64,000 nt of DNA from Xanthoparmelia taractica (Eukaryota > Ascomycota > Lecanoromycetes > Lecanorales > Parmeliaceae), in assembly GCA_033085395.1 (NCBI GenBank), contig JANQBS010000052.1:154498-218497 (forward strand), written 5' to 3'. Under the pieces are notes generated by a model, which was given only the letters and a program-made list of their open reading frames with translations, was not told the origin of the DNA and searched no databases. This document shows, piece after piece, positions 1-10,774 of the stretch; the first letter of the stretch is position 1; the number at the start of each line of letters is the position of its first letter. Position numbers and translations under genes: made by a program.

Positions 1-3000
1 ATCAAACGAGCAGATTCTAAGAGCAGCATAGATAGACTCATAACCCGGTCTCGACCCCGAAGTCTTCAGAAACAAGGCCGACCTTCGAGTCTTTTCGGCT
101 CCCTTCGCTCCCTACACTCCCTCCCAGATGACGAGGACCTTACACGTGTCTCTTCCACACCATCATCCATAAATTCAACCTTCTCTCCTGGTGAAGCGTA
201 CGGCGGTGCCGTCTTACATCATGGCGAGGTCCAAACAGCAGGTGGCATGTTTAGGAAGAAGAGCCAGTACTTTGTCCTTACCGATTCACATCTGGTACGG
301 TTCAAATGCCAGGCTCGAGCATCAGAAGTCTTCCCAAGTATACCATCGTCGATTGGAAGAGCAAGTGGCATCCGGCACTCTCGCATGAGTTCGAACAGCT
401 CGCTTCATGAGCTTCACGCCTCTACCTCCTCCGAGTCTTATCAAGGAATACCCCTCAGCCATGTTGTTGCCGTGTGGAGGCTAGAAGACGGAAAGCCGTA
501 TTTCAGCATACAGATATCCCACTTCGACGAGGAAACTTACTACGCGTCCGACACGACACTTCAGCTGCATGACCCGAGAGATTGCGACCTTTGGCTCTCA
601 TCTCTCCGAGGGGCGGTCATGAAGCAGCGCCTAAACAACCCCAAATCATTTACACAGGCATTCGTGGATTACACCGCCCGGGCACTAGAACAGGAGCATG
701 ATTATGATCCAGAGCAATTTCGTATGTTCAAGGTGGTCCAAAGGGAGCGATCTGGGAAGACCGGTGCTCGGTCATCATCCGAGGATCTGACAAAGATTTC
801 ATCGACTATCTGTATTCTAGCAATCGGTGCCTACAAAGTGCACTTAATACCGCTTCCTAAGTCTTCAAGGACGGCATCAAGCACGTCGTTGTCTGACATG
901 GTTGGTGTCAGCCATGGCATCATGGCTTTGACGTCCCTGGCTGTTCACGACTACGATGACGCTTTTCAGTTGACCTTCCGTTTGCCTCTTCAACAACCTT
1001 CGACGCTCTTACTCGCTGCCTCGCACCTCAGTGATATAGCCTTATATGTGCGGCACGCTGCCGATTATTTAAGACCGGAATGGTTAGAAGCCCCCTTTAC
1101 TTGGAATGTGCCACAGAGCGTTGATGACGAGATCTGGCCTATTCCGCAGTCCAACGATGATTACCAAGGCTTTGATCGTACACTCACGGCCTACAGTGCT
1201 GCTTATAACATTGACACCTCGAGAATTCGATACTTCGTGAATTGCTCGTGTGAAGACGCGCCAGCTTTCGAGCTCCACCCTCCTGCTGGAACAGGACGGT
1301 CCAGATACACAGCACTGGAGCTGTTGGCAATAATGCGGTCATTACGCTACAATGAGTCTTTCAGCACCGTTTCTTTCCGCAACATCAGCCTCGACGTTCT
1401 ACACAGTCTGTACGATCGCTTTGGTGACGACCACGTACCCTTGACTGACAGGTCTGGCGAACCCTTGCATATTGAGGACCATGTGAATTTGTCTGTCCTC
1501 ATCCAAGAAGTGCAGGCTCTAGCTGTGAAATGCAAGCGCTTACGGCGGCTGGATTTTGCATTCTCTTTGAATCGCAAGGAGCTCAATGACGACGAGGATG
1601 CTCATGATCCAGGGTGTGGTCTCTGTCAGGCACTGTTTCCACTGTGCGCCAGACAACAGACGAATGTCGATTGGATTGTACTTAACGGTATTATACTATG
1701 CAAAGTCGATATCGACTATCTGTATGGTGCTGCACTCGATAGATCGTGTCACTTTCGCGCTCTCGACCTTGCTTACTGCGGCCTGAATGACAGAAATATG
1801 GAGACTATTCTCGAAGCCATCGAGCATCAAGCTGCTACGATGGAGTCTATTGATCTCTCGGGGAACCTTGCACGGCTTGAGCCCTGGACGCTTGGGAGAC
1901 ATATAGGGGGACTAGAGTTCATCCGCAAGATTAATCTGTCCAATATTACTAGAACGTCTGGTCCGCAACCGCTATTCGCAGCTGAAACATTGCTCGCTTG
2001 GAAGCTGGTGGAGATTCGATTGGCAAGAACGTCGCTGAACGAGCAGACCTTGGAGGCTCTGGCAACTTATCTCCGAAGCGACCAGTCTAATTATCTTCGA
2101 ATTCTACAGCTTGATCAATGCAAGTTAACCGGCAGTGCAGCTGCCAATCTACTGACCGCAATGAACAGAGGGCCTGGACAGCCTAGGGATTTACACGTTC
2201 AACTCAACGAGAACCACCTTGAACAGCATCACGACCAGCTTGAGCACGTTATAAGTAGCTCGTACACTCCCCGCCATGTCACCATGCAACTGTTAGAGTA
2301 CAAGAGCGAGCGAAACTTTCAGCGATTGCTCGAAGCTTTTGCCCTGAATAAGTCGACTCGTTACTTGGACATCTCCAAGGTTTCCCTCCCAGCTGACGCA
2401 AGCGATGACACCTGCAATGCCCTACACCGACTGCTTGCCGAGAACGACATCCTTGAAGTATTGGACATCTCAGGGGAGCATTCCCACCTGGAGGCCTCGA
2501 TTTTCGGCAGCGGATTGAATCATGCGTTGGCTGGCCTAAAGTACAACCAATCACTCAAGGTTCTACGTGTGGAGCATCAAAAGTTGGGCCTGCAAGGAGC
2601 GAGCACACTGGCCACTGTACTTGAGGAGAACCACAGTCTCGTGGAGATTCATTGTGAGAATAACGAAATCAATCTGCAGGCGTTCACCGTACTTGTGAAC
2701 AGTGTCGAGCACAACACCGTCCTTCTCTTCCTGCCAGTAATGGCCACGGACCGAGCTTGGACTCAAAAAAAGGTGGACAGGGAAATCGACAGCATCCGTG
2801 ACGACTCGTCGATCATGTCCAAGGCGGGAATGTCGCCCTCGACGAAAGCGACAGTACACCGAACCTTGGGCCGTACACTGGGCAAGACGATGGGAGGACC
2901 AAGGTCGTTCTCGGCGCGCAATCTGGACAAATCTACGTCTTCGATGCAAGGATATACGGAAAGCGATATCAAGGCGGCTATGGGGAGTCTCTCACAGAAT

Positions 3001-3267
3001 TGGGACCGAGAGACGGCACGCTTGCAGCATTACCTGGCGAGAAACTACAACCTGGCCCAGGGGTTGCCGGTGGACGGGCCGCCATTGCTGGCAATGGAGC
3101 GGCCTGGGACGGGGGAGAGTTTTGCGAGTGCTTTCGAAAGCATGGGACTTGATGATGACAGGACACCAATGGCAGAGATGGACGCACAGCTGATGGCAGA
3201 TGAGGGGGATGAGGTGGATGAAGGGGAGGAAGGGGCACTGGAGATGAGGGAACATTCGCATGTGTAA
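1..3267 (+). CDS. PH and leucine-rich-repeat protein, 5' end outside window
   Basis: The reading frame is open from base 1 to the TAA at 3265-3267, so the ATG at 247 is internal and the N-terminus lies upstream of the window. About 1,088 residues are visible. A first PH-like domain starts near window residue 75 (HHGEV, KKSQYFVLTD) and ends near the SLRGAV helix at about 205. A second PH-like fold follows at about 270-360 (KVHLIPL to RHAADYL). Leucine-rich repeats of the ribonuclease-inhibitor type fill about 395-900 (RALDLAYCGL, SIDLSGN, LEVLDIS). The C-terminus is disordered and acidic. No intron is needed in the visible part. Paired PH and LRR regions resemble a fungal family annotated only as LRR-containing protein; the order recalls CARMIL actin regulators, but that is inference. 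Role unknown. Confidence 0.85.
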   Translation: MKRADSKSSIDRLITRSRPRSLQKQGRPSSLFGSLRSLHSLPDDEDLTRVSSTPSSINSTFSPGEAYGGAVLHHGEVQTAGGMFRKKSQYFVLTDSHLVRFKCQARASEVFPSIPSSIGRASGIRHSRMSSNSSLHELHASTSSESYQGIPLSHVVAVWRLEDGKPYFSIQISHFDEETYYASDTTLQLHDPRDCDLWLSSLRGAVMKQRLNNPKSFTQAFVDYTARALEQEHDYDPEQFRMFKVVQRERSGKTGARSSSEDLTKISSTICILAIGAYKVHLIPLPKSSRTASSTSLSDMVGVSHGIMALTSLAVHDYDDAFQLTFRLPLQQPSTLLLAASHLSDIALYVRHAADYLRPEWLEAPFTWNVPQSVDDEIWPIPQSNDDYQGFDRTLTAYSAAYNIDTSRIRYFVNCSCEDAPAFELHPPAGTGRSRYTALELLAIMRSLRYNESFSTVSFRNISLDVLHSLYDRFGDDHVPLTDRSGEPLHIEDHVNLSVLIQEVQALAVKCKRLRRLDFAFSLNRKELNDDEDAHDPGCGLCQALFPLCARQQTNVDWIVLNGIILCKVDIDYLYGAALDRSCHFRALDLAYCGLNDRNMETILEAIEHQAATMESIDLSGNLARLEPWTLGRHIGGLEFIRKINLSNITRTSGPQPLFAAETLLAWKLVEIRLARTSLNEQTLEALATYLRSDQSNYLRILQLDQCKLTGSAAANLLTAMNRGPGQPRDLHVQLNENHLEQHHDQLEHVISSSYTPRHVTMQLLEYKSERNFQRLLEAFALNKSTRYLDISKVSLPADASDDTCNALHRLLAENDILEVLDISGEHSHLEASIFGSGLNHALAGLKYNQSLKVLRVEHQKLGLQGASTLATVLEENHSLVEIHCENNEINLQAFTVLVNSVEHNTVLLFLPVMATDRAWTQKKVDREIDSIRDDSSIMSKAGMSPSTKATVHRTLGRTLGKTMGGPRSFSARNLDKSTSSMQGYTESDIKAAMGSLSQNWDRETARLQHYLARNYNLAQGLPVDGPPLLAMERPGTGESFASAFESMGLDDDRTPMAEMDAQLMADEGDEVDEGEEGALEMREHSHV

Positions 3268-3641
3268 GAATGACGGTTCTGACATTTGTTGTCTCATGAC
3301 ATGACTTGATGAGGGGAGAGCGGGGGAGAAGAAGAGGGAGAGGAAGAAGGAGAGAGGGAGAGGGGGTGGTGGGGTTTTGGGTAGGAAGAAGGATTGGCGC
3401 ATGTTGATGGTTGCATGGGGCGGGATGATTCGTGTGCATGTGGGCGCAGCAGGCCAAGGAATGCATTGGATGGCTTGTCTGTTTTTTGAAAGATGGCGAG
3501 CATTGTACAATAGTGGTAGAAGTCAGATAGACTACTGTCGCGTGTTTTACTGTTATTATGAGCATGTAAGAGTAGTAGATAATAAGACAGTACTGGGAAT
3601 GATGAATGATACAGGAGAATTACTTTGGTACGAAATAAATG

Positions 3642-3668
3642 ATAATAATAATAATAATAATAATAATA
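3642..3668. repeat. (AAT)n microsatellite
   Basis: About nine uninterrupted AAT units lie in the 3' flank of the LRR gene. Confidence 0.9.
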
Positions 3669-4244
3669 TGAGGCCTTTCAAGGAAAGGCGGGAATAGAAA
3701 AATCGCCTAGACAGACCCCACAATTTACGAGGGGCGGGGAGAGGTCCAAAGAGAGGGAAGGGTGGCTGTGTTTGTTCCAGGCGCCTCGTCATGGGGGGCT
3801 AAGGTAACATGCTAAGGGAGCTTTTTAGCTTTTGCCCTGAACGTACTAAACATAGCCTAGATGGTCCGATTGAACTTACTAACGGGAGCTAGCTTTAGCT
3901 GTAAAAAATTTGACGTGAAACCCAAAGAAAATAATAAGGGAGAAGATGCAGGGACCAATCTGCATTTAACTAACCCTTTTAATTACCTACCCTTTTTAAA
4001 CCCTTTTCTCTTTTAATCTCTCCCTCCGCCCCAAAAAAACCCAAAACAAAAAACGAATCAAATGTCTGTCTCTGCCATAATCCCCCCATTCCCCTTCCTC
4101 TATACACGCACCTCTACCACTGGCTCCTCCCTACCCTACCACCATTCTTCTTCTATCTAATTACCTCCTTACTACTTCAACTCGCTCTCTTGAACCCTTT
4201 TTTTTTTCTCTTCTACTTCTACCACTGACTGTCCTTTCAATCTT

Positions 4245-4274
4245 CAACAACAACAACAACAACAACAACAACAA
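4245..4274. repeat. (CAA)10 microsatellite
   Basis: Ten CAA units lie in the pyrimidine-rich leader upstream of the mannosyltransferase gene, probably in its 5' UTR. Confidence 0.9.
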
Positions 4275-4486
4275 GCTCTTGTCACGAGATTCCCTTCTCT
4301 GTACATCTTTTGCTTTTTTCTATTCTCCTTCTTCTTCTTCCTCGCCTCTACTCGCCTCTTCCCACCAACAAATATCTCATCTGCCGCCCTTCAATTCATT
4401 GGCGCTTTCCCTGATGAAGGCTGCTCGTCAACCCGCTACCACAGCTCCCTGCTAGCCCTTCGGGGTCAACCCTCTCTCAATTGACC

Positions 4487-4512
4487 CCTCCTCCTCCTCC
4501 TCCTCCTCCTCC
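4487..4512. repeat. (CTC)n microsatellite
   Basis: An uninterrupted CTC/TCC run lies about 110 bases upstream of the ATG at 4621, probably in the 5' UTR. Confidence 0.85.
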
Positions 4513-4620
4513 AACCTTCCCTTGCATTCGACAGAGCTCCCTCGACTACGTCCTCCTGTCTACATATAATCTCGACTTGAAATAAATACCCTTGGGACGG
4601 CGGCAGCAACCAAAATAATC

Positions 4621-5826
4621 ATGCGACGCGGCCTCGCCATCTTTCTAATAATCAATGCCCTAATAATCGTCTTTCTCGTCCGTTCCGTCTTTACTCTCTT
4701 GACCCTGCTGGTCGAGGACGGCTCCGCCGACGCCATTCACAGTGCCGAGATCCCTCCCCCTACTTCTCCACGGATTAATGACCTGCCCCAACTCATACCC
4801 AAGATCATTCACCAAACCTATGTCAACGACACGGTGCCTGAGCGATGGAGGGAGGCGCAGAAGAGCTGTGTGGATTTACATGAGGACTATGAGTACAGGG
4901 TGGGTTTTTCTCCACCACAAAGACGTCTCGGACGATGGGAGACGAGAGCTGATTGGCTGTAGCTTTGGACCGATGCCAAGTCACGCGAGCTCATCGCTAC
5001 CGAATATCCTTGGTTCTTGAACACTTTCGACAATTACTCCCAGCCTATCCAGCGGGCAGATGCCATCCGATACTTTGTGCTCTCTCACTATGGCGGGATA
5101 TACATCGACCTCGACGACGTACGTCCTCTCTGTCCTGAGCCCTGTATAATGGCCCCTCAATTGACTCGAGCTAACATTCCCTTTCCCCCGCAGGGCTGTA
5201 ACCGCCGCCTCGACCCTCTCCTCTCCTACCCAGCCTGGGTCCGCCGCACTAATCCCACCGGCATCTCCAACGACGCCATGGGCTCCGTTCCCCACCACCC
5301 CTTCTTCACCCTCGTAATCGAGTCTTTGATTCCCTACAACCGCAACTGGAGATTCCCCTACATAACAGTCATGTACAGTACCGGCCCTCTCTTTCTCAGC
5401 GTCATCTGGCAAGAATATAAACGCGGCCGCGCGTCTACCATTGCCGGCTCCTCGGTCCTTGGCGGAGCAGGTGCAGGAGGCTGGGATGGCACCGAAGCGG
5501 GGAGAGTAAGGGTGCTCATGGGGGACGAGTATAACAAACAGCCATGGTCTTTCTTCCGGTGGCATGGAGGGAGCAGCTGGCACGGCAAAGATGCGCGACT
5601 CATCTTTTGGATGGGGAAACACTGGATGCTGCTGACGGCTTCGGGTTTCCTGACTGCCGGCTTCGTTGGCCTGGGTCTGTGGTGGATCTATGGCCGGGTG
5701 CTGCTGCTAGGGGAAAGGAGAAGAAAAGGAGGTAAATGTGCACCGGGTGCCTGGGCGCAGAGGATACCACTGTGGAAGACGGCAAGTGCGACAGCATATG
5801 AGCTCATTGATAGGCATGAGGTTTAA
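4621..5826 (+). CDS. inositol phosphoceramide mannosyltransferase (SUR1/CSH1-like)
   Basis: Golgi membrane glycosyltransferase of the DXD sugar-binding family; members add mannose to inositol phosphoceramide to make MIPC in sphingolipid synthesis. Exons 4621-4899, 4963-5118 and 5194-5826 (introns 63 and 75 nt) join to 355 residues. An N-terminal signal anchor covers residues 5-30. IPKIIHQTY, the usual family opening, follows at about 60. The metal/sugar-nucleotide motif YIDLDD is at residues 140-145 (D142, D144), split from GCNRRLDPLL by intron 2. NDAMGS and HPFF follow. A second hydrophobic span lies near 289-315. The unspliced frames are open, but only splicing joins YEYR to LWTDAK and DLDD to GCNRR. 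SUR1 and CSH1 cannot be told apart here, so no symbol is given. Confidence 0.9.
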
Positions 5827-6142
5827 TTACTGCTTCGCCAAGGGCTGGTGGAGCGGACATGGCATGGGATATAATGGCGGGGAAAAAGTGAGATACCATG
5901 TTGGGCGCAGAACGGCGGTCACATCACCCACGGAGGGATTTTCTTCCTGTTTTGTCACTGAGGATTTGGTGGCTTTGTATGCTGCGAGGAGAAAGAAAGG
6001 CACTCTTCGATTCTTGTGTGTACCTTACTTTTCGCACATACCATTTGACTACCTTTGTATATAACAAACGCGTGCCATTATCATTTCATTTCATCTGACT
6101 CGCAATCTCAATCTTTCGACAATGCAACCACAATCTCCTTCT

Positions 6143-6237
6143 CCTTTGCTCCATCCAGCACGGCAGTGGAAGCTTGCTTGCTTGTTGCATACACGAAATC
6201 TGAATCCGAATCCAATCCAAACCGTGTTTTATGACAC
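6143..6237 (+). repeat. direct repeat, copy A
   Basis: Begins cctttgctccatccagc, contains agcttgcttg and gaatccgaatcc, and ends gttttatgacac. It matches copy B at 6457-6543 apart from short internal gains of repeats (an extra gcttg unit, an extra aatcc unit). Origin unknown. Confidence 0.85.
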
Positions 6238-6456
6238 CTGGAAAGTCTTTCTGCGAGCCATCATCTCTATCCCGCTTGACAGCTGGGTTTGGTGGTAGTG
6301 GTGTCCCCTGCCGCTTTGTAATCTTGTTGGTGCTGCTTTGCTCCCTGGAGGGTCCTGGGGCGTTGTTTTTGGAGGAGAGTGGTGGGCGGAGAAGAGCCAG
6401 GGGAGAGTTGATATCGTGGGGTTGCGCGGTTGTGCGGTTTTGGTGAGGTCTTTTTT

Positions 6457-6543
6457 CCTTTGCTCCATCCAGCGCGGAGCGGGAAGCTTGCTTGTTGCAT
6501 ACTGAAATCTTGAATCCGAATCCAAACCGTGTTTTATGACACT
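6457..6543 (+). repeat. direct repeat, copy B
   Basis: Second copy of the segment at 6143-6237, about 220 bases downstream in the same orientation. It is slightly shorter, lacking one gcttg and one aatcc unit. Confidence 0.85.
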
Positions 6544-6603
6544 GCCAGGGGGGCTCGGCTGCTTTCTCTCAGGAGCTCGAGATGGTGGTGGTGTCCTTTA
6601 ACG

Positions 6604-6604
<1 letters not shown>

Positions 6605-6645
<41 letters not shown>

Positions 6646-6650
6646 GGGGG

Positions 6651-6686
<36 letters not shown>

Positions 6687-6742
6687 TTTTGTGGGGGGGG
6701 GGTTTTTTTGTTGGTGTTTTGTGTGTTTTTTTTTTGTTTTTT

Positions 6743-6780
<38 letters not shown>
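6605..6780. repeat. long poly-T/G low-complexity tract
   Basis: Almost pure T in runs of up to about 40, broken by short G runs (ggggggg, gggggggggg). In all frames it yields only poly-Phe or poly-Lys. It may be real, or a place where sequencing and assembly failed. Confidence 0.85.
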
Positions 6781-6782
<2 letters not shown>

Positions 6783-7020
6783 AGACGGGTTGTTGTTGTT
6801 TCTTGTGACGTGGGTCTTTGATGGTTTTTGGAGGAGGAGGAGGAGAATAATGGAAGGGTTGATCGAAGTCGGCCTTTTTGTGCGGTTGTGGTAGGGGTAT
6901 AAGTGGCCCCCCACGACTTCAGCTTCCCTTGCAGGGTTTTCATAGCACTTGCCCTCCCGATATAACAGCCAACGGCGTCGACGTGATTTGAAAAGCTCTG
7001 TGGGCTTGACTTCCGTGAAC

Positions 7021-7537
7021 TCAACCTTTGTCTCGTTCCTGCTTCTGCTCTTGCTCTCTCCGCTCCTGCTGCTCAATCATGCTTTCCCAGTGTTTCCACA
7101 CCGCTTCGTCGTTCTGCCGCTTCTTCTCACGCCGGGCTCGGAATTCGTACGCGCGGAGCCGTCGATCGGCTTCGATCCAGCCGCCGAGTGTCATTCCGGA
7201 GAGCTGGATGTACCTGTGTAGGAATGCGGATTGGTATGGGGTAAGACCAGGTGAGGCTTGAAGAACATTACACTTTGAATTGTAGAGTCAATCCTCGATA
7301 GATGGGAGACAGGAAGTAGCCCACGGCACCGAGTCCACCAGCAATGAGACCCCACTGAAATTGCTACCGTGTCAGTAAAGGCAAGGTTGGGTACTGGCAC
7401 AATTGCAGGAATGTATGAGCAGGGGAGGGGGGGAGTTCCGGATGATGGGGCTTCTCTACCTTGGCAGCGCCTACAATTGCACCTCTGAAGGCTTCGGCGC
7501 CAGCAGCTTTGTTTTCCTCGTCTTTCCTGCGGGACAT
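7021..7537 (-). CDS. RCF3-like respiratory supercomplex/HIG1-related protein
   Basis: Exons 7537-7460, 7354-7272 and 7213-7021 (introns 105 and 58 nt) join to 117 residues, close to the length of yeast RCF3. The start is the MSRRKDEEN methionine; the longer frame upstream has no support. A glycine-rich first membrane segment (WGLIAGGLGAVGYFL) is followed by SPIYRGLTLQFKVYIQLSGMTLG..., split by intron 2, then GGWIEADRRLRAYE and a basic, glutamine- and glutamate-rich tail. In the RCF3 family the same plan (two hydrophobic segments, then the ADK/R-L-basic region) places the protein in the mitochondrial inner membrane, where it modulates cytochrome oxidase and supercomplexes. Family membership is inferred from the pattern, not a search. 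Confidence 0.65.
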
Positions 7538-8280
7538 TGCTACTATCAGCGCTTCGTCATGCTGTAGGATAGAGAAGTATGAAAAGAGGGAAAGTCTCAA
7601 AAAGTAATGACTTCCATTTCGGGTTAGCACAAGGGATTATCCGGCGCCTAAACGCTTCTAATCGCTTAGGTCGTGCTGTCTAGTTTCTGAGTCAAGGCTA
7701 CTTAATTTCCTAGGCAGCATGCCTTTTGGTTACACATACATATAACTATCCCAGATCTATTCCAAAATGTGAAGCTCCGATGAGCATACAGCTGCTTTCA
7801 GTCTCCTATCATCACCATGCCCCCCGCAACGTGCCATATCCGCAACTAAGCAGTGAAAAAGCTGGGTGTAATATTGAAACAATTTGCTCAAATTCTTACG
7901 GAAAAAAACCGCGATTTCCTTGAAGAGCAGTGGTACGATCGACCTATGCATCTTTGCATAGCAATGTCACCGAAGCTAGTCTAAGGCAGCTTTGTGGATT
8001 TGATTGTCCGTCACACTGTCGATTACTTGACCTGCTTTCTGTGTATTTCCGTTCCTTTGCCTCTTCTTGTACTGCAGTCTACTAGAAAATCAAGGGTTCA
8101 CAAAAGGAGATCTCGATGATAGTAGCCCGTCAAAGAGGAAGGGTTACGGAGTTGCCGTCCCCAAGCTGTTAGAAGTCCTGGACTATCTAGGTAAGGGCAA
8201 CGACACCTGCCATGGCCACACTACAAATGCTTATCTCCACTGGCTTCTAGACCCTGTCACATATTGGCTTGACAGCGACC
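7538..8280. other. intergenic, divergent promoter region
   Basis: Lies between the 5' ends of the RCF3-like gene (minus) and the DUF7730-like gene (plus). Only short unsupported ORFs are present. Confidence 0.5.
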
Positions 8281-9502
8281 ATGGCCAGAAAGTCGCCCCG
8301 CTGTCGTATAAAATCGCAGCTCCAGTCACCATTCCTTAGGCTCCCTAGTGAGATCCGGATCAAGATCTATCGCTACGCTCTAATCAGGAATGAGCCCCTC
8401 GACTTATGGCCTCACAAGTGGACAAAGCCCCACGAAGAGGAAGAGCCATCAGTTGGAGGGCTCAAGACACGTCATCAAGAGAGTTTAGAGTATGTTCGCA
8501 AAGAGATGGCCACTGGTCTTTTGGGCACCTGCCGACAAGTTTACAACGAAGCCGTCACCTTCTTCTGGAGTGACAATGTCTTCAAGTTTTCTGGCAGAAG
8601 TGGCTGGCAGGGTTTTCTCCGCTTCTATTTGACCATCGGCCCTCAAGCTCGAAAACGGATAGAGCGCGTGGGTGTTCATGCCCCGATTTACATGCGCTGG
8701 CCGGTCAAAGATGCCGACAATAAGGACCTTAACGGCAGATCCAAGAATTCCCCACACATGCACATGGCCAAGGTCGACCCAGAAGGACGTAAGTATACTT
8801 TTTGGAGAGCTTACTCCCTATCCCTTACCAGCATTTGAATTTGTTAAACACGTTGCGAGGGTGCCTGACTCTGGAGATGTTTTTTACATTTCAACTCGCA
8901 TCTTTCAGAAGTCGTGCTGATGCTGAAGCCATGAAGACCTAGACAGAATTGCCATTCAGAGAATCTGCGCTCTCCTGACGCAAGACAGAGCCTTGAAAGA
9001 GATCAACTTCGTCATCCCCAATGGTTTCCGCAACGGCGATGAAGACGGCTTTGGCGGATACGATGTGGATCATGACATGGAGGCTGATTCTCCGCTGCGA
9101 CTACAAAGGATAGCGGCTTTGGACTGGATCAAGAAGACCGTGGTGGTCGAAGAGGGCGGATATTTGGCCACGGAAGACGGACCTCGGCAGATAATGGACC
9201 AGGGGTGGGATCTGGTCTGCTTGCCAGGTAGCTTCATTTGGGAGAAAGGGACGGACAAGGGGGAGAACACGGATTACGAGAAGCATGAAGTTACCGAGAC
9301 TCGAACTTGGTGCTCCCCTGACCGGGAGTTGGACCATCTTATTGGCGTCAAGGAGTTGTTCGAAGATGAACAGGTCTCGGTGCACGCAAATGGAGGCAAG
9401 CACAAAGGGCCTGATGTCAAGATGAGGAGAATTTTGAAGGGCTTCGGGGGGTGCAGGTTCATTGAGTCTGAAGGAGTTCTCCTCGAGGTTGCTGGAGTCT
9501 GA
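8281..9502 (+). CDS. DUF7730/F-box-like fungal protein
   Basis: Exons 8281-8788 and 8943-9502 give 355 residues. The donor is gtaagt at 8789; the acceptor is best placed after cctag at 8942, which keeps the frame into DRIAIQRICALL. The start is the ATG of MARKSPRCR; the frame opens upstream only with a TTG. The N-terminal half has the hallmark of the family: FLRLPSEIRIKIYRYAL followed by LLGTCRQVYNEA and FFWSDNVFKF. The second half predicts a beta-rich domain with no motif I recognise. These proteins are numerous in filamentous fungi and have F-box-like N-termini, but partners and function are unknown. The 154-nt intron is longer than most here, so a second small exon inside it is possible. 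Confidence 0.7.
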
Positions 9503-9953
9503 TTTGAAATTGGTTTTTGCGATGATACCCAGAGAGCAATGAAGGGATGATCTGATGCAACGTCAGAATGAAGGGGGAAAATTACGTGAACATGGCGTCC
9601 ACGTTAGATGCTGGCCCTTTGCCACCTTTTGCTACACTGGTATTTCCTGCAGTCTAGGTGGAGGCTTTTCAATTAGAGAACGCATTCAGCAAAAGTCCTT
9701 GACCGATATTGTTCACCAGGCGCCGAATTAAGGCAGAACAGTTATTGCAGGCATGAAGAGCTTTTGACTTTAACAGTGATCATTACATAAAACACCTTGT
9801 TCGGCCCGTTCTGCACATGGGATGATTCCTGAACTTACTACGTCTAAAGACACTATGAAACGTTGAGAGATGCCACCACCCAAGCCTTGACCCTTTTTAC
9901 GCACCATGAAGCTTGAGAAAACAAAGTAAATCCAGCAACCCAAATTTCCCACC
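9503..9953. other. intergenic, HIS3 promoter region
   Basis: No gene seen. It holds the 3' flank of the DUF7730-like gene and the upstream region of HIS3. Confidence 0.5.
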
Positions 9954-10774
9954 ATGATGCCCACCCCCCCTCCCCGCCGCACCGCCCTCATAAACCGCAC
10001 CACCAACGAAACCAAAATCCAAGTTTCCCTCTCCCTCGACGGCGGGCCCCTCGATCCTCTACCCGACAACGCAGACTTCTCCGCCGACAACGTTGCGCCC
10101 AACGCTCCGACCCCGTCGCAGTCGACGAACCACCATGCGTCGCAATTAAAGGGGTCGCAGCACATTTGGATATGGACCGGCGTGGGGTTTTTGGATCACA
10201 TGCTGCACGCGTGGGCAAAGCATGCGGGGTGGAGTTTACGGGTGCGGTGTAGAGGGGATTTGGCCAGTACGTTTTTTTGCGGCCTCCCCTCTTTCTTGAT
10301 GCATTCATTCATTCATTCAGGCAACTGAGGTCTTGGGGGCTAATGAATGCTGTCTACATACGCACAGTCGACGACCACCACACGACCGAAGACACGTTCC
10401 TCGCTCTCGGGACCGCCTTCACCACCGCCCTGGGGCCCCGTACCGGCCTCGCCCGCTTCGGTCATTGCTACGCGCCGCTCGATGAGGCGCTCTCGCGCGC
10501 TGTCGTCGATATATCGTCTCGGCCTTTCTTTGTGGGGAACTTTGATTTCGAGGGACCGATGATTGGGCAGCTGAATAGCCAGATGGTGCATCATGGGTTG
10601 AGCAGCTGGGCAATGGCGGCCGGGGTGACGCTGCATGTGGATGTGATTCGAGGGAGTAATGATCATCATAGGGCGGAGAGTGCGTTTAAGGCGCTGGCGG
10701 GGGCTTGTAGGATGGCTTGTGCGAGGGTCGAGGGGAAGGAGGGGGAGGTGGGGAGTACGAAGGGCGTGCTTTGA
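9954..10774 (+). CDS. HIS3: imidazoleglycerol-phosphate dehydratase
   Basis: Catalyses dehydration of imidazole glycerol phosphate to imidazole acetol phosphate, the sixth step of histidine synthesis. Exons 9954-10266 and 10368-10774 give 239 residues, normal for the monofunctional fungal enzyme. The 101-nt intron splits the codon just before the metal-binding motif, giving GDLA-IDDHHTTEDT at about residues 101-113. FLDHMLHAWAKHAGW, EALSRAVVD, GLSSWAMAAG and the second metal motif RGSNDHHRAES are all intact, so the Mn-binding histidines of both halves are present. Two ATGs lie in tandem at 9954 and 9957; either could be used. The intron carries a short (attc)n run. Its neighbour downstream is convergent, with 172 bases between the stops. 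Confidence 0.96.

Larger units (their letters stand above)
3268..4620. other. intergenic, simple repeats and CT-rich leader
   Basis: No gene is supported here. It holds the 3' flank of the LRR gene, purine-rich stretches around 3310-3370, an (AAT)n run, and, next to the mannosyltransferase ATG, about 500 bases of pyrimidine-rich sequence with (CAA)10 and (TCC)n tracts. Such CT-rich leaders are common upstream of highly expressed fungal genes, so the last part is probably promoter and 5' UTR. Confidence 0.6.
5827..7020. other. intergenic with duplicated segment and homopolymer patch
   Basis: Between the mannosyltransferase and the convergent RCF3-like gene no coding region is supported. The ORFs that cross it are low-complexity artefacts of the T/A tracts. 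It contains a roughly 90-bp direct duplication and a very T-rich block, listed separately. Confidence 0.6.

Noticed and set aside
2978..3565. Minus-strand Pro/Ser-rich frame overlapping the LRR gene 3' end
   Set aside because: Low-complexity antisense of a purine-rich region; no motifs or splice support.
6534..7076. 180-codon minus-strand frame with long poly-Lys
   Set aside because: It is a translation of the poly-T tract fused to out-of-frame sequence of the RCF3-like gene; no biological support.
9770..10165. 131-codon minus-strand frame over the HIS3 start
   Set aside because: Antisense to the GC-rich first exon of HIS3 with no recognisable sequence.
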